Source: Schlesneria paludicola DSM 18645 (GTDB taxonomy: Bacteria; Planctomycetota; Planctomycetia; Planctomycetales; Planctomycetaceae). From it: a DNA stretch of 59,254 nucleotides. The notes under the pieces are model-generated. The model saw nothing but the letters and a program-made list of their open reading frames with translations. It had not been told where the DNA came from and did not search any database. Location: contig CAMBQP010000005.1 in NCBI GenBank assembly GCA_945869955.1, positions 1-59,254 of the forward strand, in the 5' to 3' direction. Made by a program: the position numbers and the translations under genes. Within the stretch, counting starts at the first letter, position 1. The number at the start of each line of letters is the position of its first letter. This document shows, piece by piece, positions 17,467-24,760 of the stretch.

Positions 17467-17973
17467 TTATCGAGAAATCGTTGAGTCTTTCGGGCCATTG
17501 GAAATTTGTATGGGTAAATTCCTGGTTTCAATCGGTTCATCGTCTTCAATGATCCCCGTTAACCAGACGCTTGAGGGATGAGCCTGCTTCGCAGTGTTGG
17601 GTGATGACGAAGCGGGTGTTCGCTGGGAACTCCCCTCGTTTTTTGTTTGGTTTGTGCTGGAAGAGGTCGATCGTGGCCGATCCAGGCTGATCAAGGATGT
17701 TTTTTCGCTCGTCGCCGGCTCGAATAAAGGTGTGACGGAATCAATTTCGTCGAGTTCAGCCGGTGAATCCGTTTCCTGGGCCAGGTTGAAGGAATTCATT
17801 AACCGCCACGAACCCCAAATGATGAAAAGCGTTAAAACGCCAAATAGAGCAAGGATTGATGGGCGAATGGCCTGCCGCCTCGACGAACTCTTCGCAGGGG
17901 GTTGCGGTTCTGAATTCATTCGATTCGCGGGAGCAAGCGGGAAAGAAAGCGTCGGCGGATTGGGCTCGTTCAT
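17467..17973 (-). CDS. Single-pass membrane protein, possible ExeB/GspB-like partner
   Basis: 168 aa: a Pro/Ser-rich cytoplasmic N-terminus of about 45 residues, one transmembrane helix (PSILALFGVLTLFIIWGSW, about 44-62), then a long low-complexity Ser/Thr/Pro/Glu-rich periplasmic stretch and a short ordered C-terminus (SSVWLTGIIEDDEPI). That last part recalls the start of a GspB C-terminal domain, but it is too short to be sure. AAAGGA lies upstream of the ATG at 17973. It lies 123 bp upstream of the ExeA-like gene on the same strand, matching ExeA-ExeB gene pairs. Function inferred from position. Confidence 0.65.
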   Translation of the reverse strand: MNEPNPPTLSFPLAPANRMNSEPQPPAKSSSRRQAIRPSILALFGVLTLFIIWGSWRLMNSFNLAQETDSPAELDEIDSVTPLFEPATSEKTSLISLDRPRSTSSSTNQTKNEGSSQRTPASSSPNTAKQAHPSSVWLTGIIEDDEPIETRNLPIQISNGPKDSTISR

Positions 17974-18288
17974 CACAGCTTTCCTTTCGCATCCCCTCAA
18001 TGGGTGGAGACTCAAAATCAGAATGACACCGTTGAGTCGGTATGCAGCAACACACACGAACCACATCGGGATCGCTCGTTCTGTCTATCGTCGAAAATCC
18101 GCAGCCACTTGAACAGATTTGACGATTACGCCGACTTTTCGGGAGCAACGAGCATGATCGGGCCATTTAAAAAACGGCACATCCATCGGTGCCGAGCCGA
18201 TGTGTTCCTCTCGTGCGGATGCCGTTGGCAGGGGATTCTTCGCGATCACCAACTTTCCGAGAGGCTGATTCAGACCGCTGGGATGCCC

Positions 18289-19170
18289 TCAAGTTTTCGC
18301 CGCAATACGTGGCTTTAATGAGGCGGTTTGAACATACGTCACCATGACAAGTATCCCTGCCAAGGCCACGATTTGGATCATGCTGATCGATTCACCCTCG
18401 GCACTTCCCCACAAGACCGCACCAATCGGCACCATATTTGTCGTCATGCCGGCAAACAGCGGCCCATGTTCTTGAACCAGTCGATTAAACAGAAAGGTGG
18501 CAATCCCGGTCCCGATGATCCCCAGCGTTGACACAGCGAGCAATGCCGAGCCGATTTGATCCGGTTTGGCAACACGGTGATTCTGGACGAACAATGAGAG
18601 TGGTAACAGGAACGTGGCGGCGGCAATCAGGCAGACCATGGTCAGTTCCAGCGGTGGCAAGTGCTGCAGTGAGCGCCGAATGATACTGTTTGCAACGGAA
18701 TAAGTGAGTGGTACACTGAACGCCAGCAGGATGTCGACCAGAGGAACGGACTGTCGACTGTAATCCAGCATCAACGCCATCAGGCAGGCGAGGGCGCCGA
18801 TGACACCCACCACTTGTCGGTTCGTCGGCCAGATTCCCAGAATGGGAATGGAAACCAGAATCGTAAGTAGGGGGGTAAAACCAACGGTCATGCCGACGAA
18901 GGCGCCGCTGTGTCGAGCAACCATCTCGGGTTGCAATGAATGTGGCCAGACAAAACCCAGCAGCACAACCAGTAAAAGTGGTGCCAAGTCGTTGCGGCGG
19001 ATCGTGATTCGCTGCTTGAGTAGCAGAAAAATCAACCCGAGGACCAGCGCTCCCCCCATGGCGCGTCCCGCACCCACGCCAATTGGGGAAAAACACGCCA
19101 TCGCGCGCTTCATCAACACAAAACTACTGCCCCAGATCAGGCAGATGACCGAGAACCAAATATAAGGCAT
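18289..19170 (-). CDS. EamA-family (DMT superfamily) transporter
   Basis: 293 aa with ten hydrophobic helices in two repeated halves. The N-terminal half begins VICLIWGSSFVLMKRAM and the second FSVPLTYSVANSIIRRSL, the usual EamA duplication. Members export amino acids, nucleosides or other metabolites; the substrate cannot be told. It lies 15 bp downstream of the creatininase-family gene on the same strand, so the two are probably cotranscribed. Confidence 0.9.
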   Translation of the reverse strand: MPYIWFSVICLIWGSSFVLMKRAMACFSPIGVGAGRAMGGALVLGLIFLLLKQRITIRRNDLAPLLLVVLLGFVWPHSLQPEMVARHSGAFVGMTVGFTPLLTILVSIPILGIWPTNRQVVGVIGALACLMALMLDYSRQSVPLVDILLAFSVPLTYSVANSIIRRSLQHLPPLELTMVCLIAAATFLLPLSLFVQNHRVAKPDQIGSALLAVSTLGIIGTGIATFLFNRLVQEHGPLFAGMTTNMVPIGAVLWGSAEGESISMIQIVALAGILVMVTYVQTASLKPRIAAKT

Positions 19171-19185
19171 GTTCCACCAACGACA

Positions 19186-19944
19186 TCAAACAGAGTCCCA
19201 GCTATGTCCGTCCCAAGCAATCACGGTTTCGAGGAACTCCGTCACCCCCCGCGAAAAAATATCGAACAATGCCTCACCCTTCTCTGCTGTTGCAGCACTC
19301 GGTTGACCAATATGACCAGCAACGGTTCGGTCGTTCGTCGTCCAACCCCGGTAGGCTGGCTCAAACGCAAAACCAAAATCCACTGTTTCGACTTGGCGCA
19401 CATCTTTGACCAGATGCGGTGCCAACCGCAAAATCATTGAGGTCTCCCATTCACAGGCATGTCCCATCTGTGATTGGACAAGATCAGTCCTGATCTGGTT
19501 CGGTCTTCCATGATCCCAGTACGTCGCGAATAACAACAGTAAGTCCTGACGCAGCCGGTGTCGTTGCCGCACCTCAAAAACCGCCTGTTTTCCCGGAATC
19601 GAATTTCCACCATGGCCGTTTAACAGGACAATCCGCCGAAAACCGTGAGTCAACATATTTTCGATCAGGTCATTGAGCAGGTCGAGATAGAGCCTTGGAC
19701 TGGCGGACATGGTGCCCGGAAAATCGAGATGGTGGTGCGAGTTTCCCAGCCACATCAATGGCGTGAATAGAACGCGATTCGTCATGACCTCGCTGGTGCG
19801 TCGTACAACTTCACCAAGTAGCATGCTATCTGTGAATACGGGAAGATGATGGCCATGTTGTTCGAGTGCCGCAACAGGAATGACGACCGGTAAATCGCGA
19901 GAGAGTCCGTCGACTTCCGGCCAGGTGAGTTCACTCAGGTTCAT
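19186..19944 (-). CDS. Creatininase-family amidohydrolase
   Basis: 252 aa from the ATG at 19944, preceded by AAGGGAG. Metal ligands are seen in EQHGHHLP (28-35), Asp39 and NGHGGN (109-114), plus a downstream Glu in ACEWETSM. The family includes creatininase, mycofactocin protein MftE and the Fe-dependent formamide hydrolase in riboflavin/F420 biosynthesis. None of those pathways is nearby, so the substrate is unknown. It precedes the EamA transporter. Confidence 0.9.
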   Translation of the reverse strand: MNLSELTWPEVDGLSRDLPVVIPVAALEQHGHHLPVFTDSMLLGEVVRRTSEVMTNRVLFTPLMWLGNSHHHLDFPGTMSASPRLYLDLLNDLIENMLTHGFRRIVLLNGHGGNSIPGKQAVFEVRQRHRLRQDLLLLFATYWDHGRPNQIRTDLVQSQMGHACEWETSMILRLAPHLVKDVRQVETVDFGFAFEPAYRGWTTNDRTVAGHIGQPSAATAEKGEALFDIFSRGVTEFLETVIAWDGHSWDSV

Positions 19945-20011
19945 AGACTCCCTTTTCATCAAAACAGGGTACAAAATCGGCTCACGTTCGAGTCGGGGGG
20001 GGGCAGGAAAA

Positions 20012-20350
20012 TCAGTCGGATTGAGGGGGTTCGGATTGAGGCGGCAAGGTGCAATCCTGCTGCTGCGAGAGCTTGGGAAAACGCTCGCGATAAAACCAAC
20101 GCTCCCACCAACTCGCTCGTCTTAGCCGCAAATCATCCTTCGAGACTGAGCGTTGCTTTCCCCGGCGCGTGATGATCTGCAGCGTTCCGTTGGGATCGAC
20201 CTCTTTGACGGTCCAAAATTTATCGACTTGATACGAATACGTATCACCCCCCGCTGCGGGAAAAATATCGACAGCACGCGGACCTGGATCAGTACTTTGC
20301 TTGGTGATCCGAAAGACCACGGGATCTCCCGGCTGATAGTCAGTCCTCAT
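20012..20350 (-). CDS. Small hypothetical protein
   Basis: 112 aa without signal peptide or membrane segment. A beta-rich N-terminus (DPVVFRITKQST; YSYQVDKFWTVKEVDPNG; LQIITRRGKQRSV) is followed by a Trp/Arg-rich helix (ASWWERWFYRERF) and a disordered Gln/Pro tail. The beta part could be a small SH3-like or KOW-like barrel, but that is a guess. It lies between sua5 and the creatininase-family gene, same strand. Confidence 0.7.
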   Translation of the reverse strand: MRTDYQPGDPVVFRITKQSTDPGPRAVDIFPAAGGDTYSYQVDKFWTVKEVDPNGTLQIITRRGKQRSVSKDDLRLRRASWWERWFYRERFPKLSQQQDCTLPPQSEPPQSD

Positions 20351-20512
20351 CTTGTGCCACCCACACCAGGTTCTCAGGACGAATGGAAAAGCGAATATCC
20401 TTACACCTTAGGGGCAGCAGCCTTTTGCGACAAGTTGAAACAGGGGAAATCTCGGGATTTCGCGTGATTTCTGGCCGTTTTTCACACAACCGTTCGCTAA
20501 AACGATCGCTGT

Positions 20513-21508
20513 TCAGCTGCTGGACGAAGACTGCTCCCCGGCCCGATTTTTCGTTCCGTGTGCAGCACGTGTCAATCGATCGTTGAGTGCCCGACCCAAG
20601 CCCTGCGGGGAAAATCGAACCGCCACAATTCCATCCAGTCCCGCCCCATCCAGGCGGTGCAATCCTTGAAAAAAGTTCGCCGCAGCAATCACCAAATCTC
20701 CCTCATCAGATAACACTTCCACGCCGGAGTACGCTGCGACCTCATCCGGCATTTGCAAACAGAGCAATCCCGTTCGGGGCCAGGGGGGCGTCGAGGGAAT
20801 CGCGTCGACGACAATCAGGGGCGTTCTGGGAGAATAATGGCTTGCCAACATCCCCGGTGCAACGGGGGACTCAGCAGGGGTGACTGCGGGATATTCGACT
20901 TTTCCCACCAGTTGTTCGATCTCTTCCAATGCGACGCCGCCAGGACGGAGCATCGTCACGCGGTTCCCCTCGACTTGAAGTATGGTTGACTCGATGCCAA
21001 CTCGGCAGGTTCCGCCATCTAAGATCCCATCAATGCGATGACCAATTTGGCTTCGCACGTGTTCGGCCGTGGTGGGACTGAGTCGCCCAAAGGGATTGGC
21101 ACTGGGGGCGGCAACAGGAACGCCAGCCTTACGCAACACCTGTCGCATCAATTCGTGATCGGGTAAACGAACACCGACATTCGATAACCCCGAAGTCACT
21201 AAATCGGGGATGTCATCGTTTTTGGGGACGACCAGCGTCAAGGGACCGGGCCAGAATCGTTTTGCCAGTTGTGAGGCCAGTGTTGGAAAATCGCGAACAA
21301 CTCGTGGCAACCAGTCAAAATCGGCAATGTGCACAATCAACGGATCGAAAAATGGCCGGTCCTTTGCAGCGAAAATTTTTGCCACGGCAATCGGGTCGAA
21401 CGCGTTTGCCGCTAATCCGTAAACGGTTTCGGTGGGCAATGCGACCAGTCTGCCTGCCTTGAGAAGGATCGCCGCTTGCTCGACCGTCAGGACTTGATTG
21501 AGGGACAT
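20513..21508 (-). CDS. L-threonylcarbamoyladenylate synthase, Sua5/TsaC type
   Basis: Makes threonylcarbamoyl-AMP from threonine, bicarbonate and ATP for the t6A37 modification of ANN-decoding tRNAs. The YrdC domain shows LPTETVYGLAANAF, KDRPFFDPLIVHI and APSANPFGRLSPT. The PGMLASHYSP linker and a C-terminal Rossmann-like domain identify the long Sua5 form (331 aa), not short TsaC. The C-terminus ends in a serine run. It follows the rhomboid gene (14 bp gap), so cotranscription is likely. Confidence 0.93.
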   Translation of the reverse strand: MSLNQVLTVEQAAILLKAGRLVALPTETVYGLAANAFDPIAVAKIFAAKDRPFFDPLIVHIADFDWLPRVVRDFPTLASQLAKRFWPGPLTLVVPKNDDIPDLVTSGLSNVGVRLPDHELMRQVLRKAGVPVAAPSANPFGRLSPTTAEHVRSQIGHRIDGILDGGTCRVGIESTILQVEGNRVTMLRPGGVALEEIEQLVGKVEYPAVTPAESPVAPGMLASHYSPRTPLIVVDAIPSTPPWPRTGLLCLQMPDEVAAYSGVEVLSDEGDLVIAAANFFQGLHRLDGAGLDGIVAVRFSPQGLGRALNDRLTRAAHGTKNRAGEQSSSSS

Positions 21509-21522
21509 CGAATTTCAGATCT

Positions 21523-22509
21523 TTATTTTCGTGGTCTCAGGTACTGAATGAAGATGCCGATGAAGGCGATCGCAATTCCCGTCAGAAGCCCAATACTATG
21601 GCACCAGTTGGCGACATGGGGGATGACGCCCACAACACAAAGCAGATAAACAACGAACATCTGGAATACCGATTGATGCGGAATCTCAAAACCGCTTTCG
21701 GAATCTAATCTCGCTTTGACCCAGACATAGCCAAACAACCCGTACACAACACCGGACATTCCTCCAAAGTAGGGGTTGCCAAGCAGACCTCCTGGGATTT
21801 TTTGCCCAGGAAACCAGAAATGGGTCGCATGGGGAAACCAAAATTGTTCTGCGTTTTTCAGCCAGAACGGAATCGCATTGGGAAACCAGAACTGTGCGGT
21901 ATTGGAAAGTGCTGCGATCACAAGCACCATGCTGAGAAACCGGAATGAACCCCGACGTTCTTCGATTTCGAGACCAAACTGGTACAGACAAAGCATATTG
22001 AAGGCAAAATGCATTAAGCCCTGATGGAGGAACATCGGGGTAACGAGCCGCCAGTATTCACCCTGAAGAATTGGAGCGAACGTCCCATTTGTCGAAAAAA
22101 ATAAGCGACTGGCAAATGGATCCTGAAAATTGAGTTCTAACCGAGTCAAATACGCAAAAAGCGTGGTGAGGGCAATCAGCCCATAGGTGATCGGAGCCAC
22201 CTGGCTGCGGGGGCGATTCCATTTTTCTGACACATTGACCGTTAATGATTTCTGAGCTTGCAGGCGTTGTTGTTCTTGCAGCAAACGAGATCGCGCTCGG
22301 TCTGGTGCACTCCGAAACCGCTCGTGGCTTGGATCTCGGTGAAATTGCGCCAATTCCATTTTTGCCGCAGCCACCTGATCGTCGTCATGAACCCAGATTT
22401 GATATCCCTCTTGAACCTGATCAACGCGGCATCCGATCCCATCCGCTCGCAAATGGTCCGCAAAATGCTCGGCATCCTCGACTCTTAACAGAGTTCCGAT
22501 TTGTCGCAT
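21523..22509 (-). CDS. Rhomboid-family intramembrane serine protease with FWFP repeat insert
   Basis: Cleaves transmembrane substrates within the bilayer. The catalytic Ser252 lies in GGMSGVVYG and His304 in VANWCHS; the HQGLMHFAFNM motif (from about residue 162) supplies the oxyanion Asn. About six helices follow a cytoplasmic N-terminal domain of about 100 residues (LLRVEDAEHFADHL ... WVHDDDQVAAAKME), typical of planctomycete and GlpG-like forms. Between helices, residues 207-238 form four octapeptide repeats starting FWFP or FWLK, not usual for the family. The ATG at 22509 gives 328 aa; a TTG at 22530 is in frame. A 17-bp x4 repeat lies just upstream. Confidence 0.88.
   Translation of the reverse strand: MRQIGTLLRVEDAEHFADHLRADGIGCRVDQVQEGYQIWVHDDDQVAAAKMELAQFHRDPSHERFRSAPDRARSRLLQEQQRLQAQKSLTVNVSEKWNRPRSQVAPITYGLIALTTLFAYLTRLELNFQDPFASRLFFSTNGTFAPILQGEYWRLVTPMFLHQGLMHFAFNMLCLYQFGLEIEERRGSFRFLSMVLVIAALSNTAQFWFPNAIPFWLKNAEQFWFPHATHFWFPGQKIPGGLLGNPYFGGMSGVVYGLFGYVWVKARLDSESGFEIPHQSVFQMFVVYLLCVVGVIPHVANWCHSIGLLTGIAIAFIGIFIQYLRPRK
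21796..21891 (-). repeat. 24-bp coding tandem repeat (about 4 units) in the rhomboid gene
   Basis: Encodes FWFPNAIP, FWLKNAEQ, FWFPHATH and FWFPGQKI in tandem. The DNA units are diverged but share the GGAAACCAGAA-like core on the plus strand, so they arose by duplication. Confidence 0.85.
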
Positions 22510-22548
22510 GGATGATTCGCTCGCTTTCAAAACAACACGGAATTTGCT

Positions 22549-22616
22549 GAAGAGTCTTCTGTTGTGAAGAGTTCTCTCTCGTGAAGAGTTCTCTCTCGTG
22601 AAGAGTTCTCTGTTGT
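22549..22616. repeat. 17-bp tandem repeat, four units
   Basis: Four contiguous 17-base units at 22549, 22566, 22583 and 22600, each GAAGAGTYYTCTSTYGT. The middle two are identical and the outer two differ by up to three bases. It lies 40-107 bases upstream of the rhomboid start, in the presumed promoter or leader. Confidence 0.9.
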
Positions 22617-22787
22617 AATGGATCTTTCACTTTAGCGGAAACTCTTGGCAGATTGCTGCTTGACACCCAAGAGCCCGTACAAGGCGAAGATCATGGCCGT
22701 TCCAAGCCAAATGCACGACAGACTTTCACTCAAGCAATAACAACCGCCTCTCAGTTTCTTCCAAGAACAGCCATTTGTCGAGTCGCC

Positions 22788-24701
22788 TTATTGACGGCTT
22801 TGCTGAATTTTTCTGCTCAAGTCCCGATAATGCTGACTTTTTGCGGAATCACCCCGATGCCGATAGGCATTCGACAGGAAATCGTACGTCTGTAAAACTG
22901 ACGGATCCAATTCCCTCGACTTCTGTGCGGCCTCAATTCCTAACTCCCATTCCCCTTCCTGAACCAAAACGCCAGCGTATCGCCCCCATAACGAGGCTTT
23001 CCAGGGGTTGGATTCCAGTGCGCGTTTTAAGTAGGGGCGTGCTTCAGTACGAAGTCCTGACTGAAGCAACAAGTTTGCCATGGTTTCCAGAGAATGTTCA
23101 CCTGCGGGATCGAGGTCGAGTGACTGTCTCAAGATCAATACCGCTTCGTCAATCCGACCACTCATCGCAGTGGAAGTCCCAAGGGCATTCAGAATCACCA
23201 CATCCTCGGGAAAATCCTTACGGACTTGACCTAAAAGCAACCTGGCACGACCCGCCATTTCTCGGTCATTTCTTTTTTCCGCCTGCTCGGCCAACCAGAG
23301 TCCTCGCGCATAATCAATCACCTTCGGGGGCAAGCGCGACTCGCCCCCATCGTAGATCTCAGGAGGCCCCGCGGGACGATTGATGATGGGATTTGCGTCT
23401 TGCTGGCGCAAGACACGGTGATCTGTCTGCGACGTATGGGGAACGTCGCTGGCACCCAGACGCGGCATGTGACAGGCGATACACGAGTCCTCCCCTTGCG
23501 TGACACGCCGCTGGGCCTCAGGCAGCCCGCAGCCATGGTCCGTGTGACAAGCCAGACATTTTTCCCGATAAAAGTGATCCATATCGGTTTTCTGCGGACG
23601 CGAGTGGGGATCGTGGCACGAGATGCAGCCGAATCGGCCCTGGCTCTCCTGATAGCAGCGACTGGACCGCATTTGCTCCACCTGACTCACCGCCCGTGTC
23701 GTTCCCGCTGACGTGGTGCGTGTCCCTGCAACAAAGATGACACGCGTTTCTTCCAGTCGCTCACCCGGTCGAAAATCACCAATTTCATGACCAGATCGAG
23801 GATAGGTCCCCTCCCCCTGCAGGTGACACTGCGAACAAATATCTTCTCGACGTGCGGCGTCCAGTTTCACCGGATTGATGATTGGGTCGAGGGCGGCTCC
23901 CCGAGGCCCTTGCCGGTGCAGCTTGACATGTTCGTCCCCCGGACCATGGCAGCGCTCGCAACCAATCGATAATTCATAAAAGGGGGGAGAACCATATTGA
24001 TCGCTTGCCCCGCGAATGTCGTTGACCCGACCTGCATGACAATTCAGACATCCGTCCACAATCCGTCGACCAAATCGTCGATGGACAGGCAATTGGTACT
24101 GAGGAGACAAATCCCAGCGACCGGCGTGGCTATACCAGGTAATCGGCGAGAGATACATCGCGGTACCACGGTCAATCAGATACGAGCGGCCTTGATGTCC
24201 AGACCCCATCGTGTAGTCGACACGAACCGCCTGATCATACAACGTTTCACCGTCGCGATCGATCAATCGCTCGTGATGAAACACTCCTTCCGGTGTGGAT
24301 TCAATCGTATACCAGTGGCGGCCATCAGGAGAGAACGAATTCTTTTTCGACGCCTCTTCAATTTTTGGTGCGGCCATCGTCTCCCAGAGCGAGTTCGCCA
24401 TCGAATGGCTGCGATAGGTCTCGGCAATCTGTGCATGACACTCACCACACACCGCACTCCCAAGATACACGCCGGGCTTGGACACGGGTTTGGAAAAGGG
24501 TTGGGATGAATGGCCCGCCTCCAATCCTGCCGTCGCTTGTCCAGCGGAGTGGTGGCTCGGATCACTCACTTCTTGGTCATTGACCTCACGACGAGCAAAG
24601 CACCACAGAGCAAGTACAAGACCTCCCGTAACCAACGAAAACCCCAATGCCAGCCCTCGCCAGCGATGAAATCGAGACCATTCGGAACGGAGAAGTTTCA
24701 T
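22788..24701 (-). CDS. Seven-haem c-type cytochrome fused to TPR domain
   Basis: 637 aa. An N-terminal signal anchor (GLALGFSLVTGGLVLALW) exports it. Seven CxxCH haem sites lie at about residues 85, 218, 248, 289, 359, 382 and 407, with spare histidines between them as likely axial ligands; the arrangement resembles cytochrome c554/NrfB-like multihaem proteins. From about 450 on there are TPR-like repeats (AMSGRIDEAVLILRQSLDLD; LLQSGLRTEARPYLKRALES). Such fusions occur in Planctomycetota and relatives, but the electron donor and acceptor are unknown, and no oxidoreductase gene is adjacent. It is the last gene of the 22.8-37.4 kb envelope cluster. Confidence 0.9.
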   Translation of the reverse strand: MKLLRSEWSRFHRWRGLALGFSLVTGGLVLALWCFARREVNDQEVSDPSHHSAGQATAGLEAGHSSQPFSKPVSKPGVYLGSAVCGECHAQIAETYRSHSMANSLWETMAAPKIEEASKKNSFSPDGRHWYTIESTPEGVFHHERLIDRDGETLYDQAVRVDYTMGSGHQGRSYLIDRGTAMYLSPITWYSHAGRWDLSPQYQLPVHRRFGRRIVDGCLNCHAGRVNDIRGASDQYGSPPFYELSIGCERCHGPGDEHVKLHRQGPRGAALDPIINPVKLDAARREDICSQCHLQGEGTYPRSGHEIGDFRPGERLEETRVIFVAGTRTTSAGTTRAVSQVEQMRSSRCYQESQGRFGCISCHDPHSRPQKTDMDHFYREKCLACHTDHGCGLPEAQRRVTQGEDSCIACHMPRLGASDVPHTSQTDHRVLRQQDANPIINRPAGPPEIYDGGESRLPPKVIDYARGLWLAEQAEKRNDREMAGRARLLLGQVRKDFPEDVVILNALGTSTAMSGRIDEAVLILRQSLDLDPAGEHSLETMANLLLQSGLRTEARPYLKRALESNPWKASLWGRYAGVLVQEGEWELGIEAAQKSRELDPSVLQTYDFLSNAYRHRGDSAKSQHYRDLSRKIQQSRQ

Positions 24702-24709
24702 GAGGGGTT

Positions 24710-24746
24710 ACCAGAATTTTCCGCGTGCACCAGAATTTTCCGCGTG
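24710..24746. repeat. 18-bp direct repeat, period 19
   Basis: ACCAGAATTTTCCGCGTG at 24710-24727 and 24729-24746. It lies within the 59-bp gap between a CRTAC1 gene and the cytochrome gene, where the cytochrome ribosome-binding region should be. Confidence 0.9.
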
Positions 24747-24760
24747 AATACAGTCGAGAC

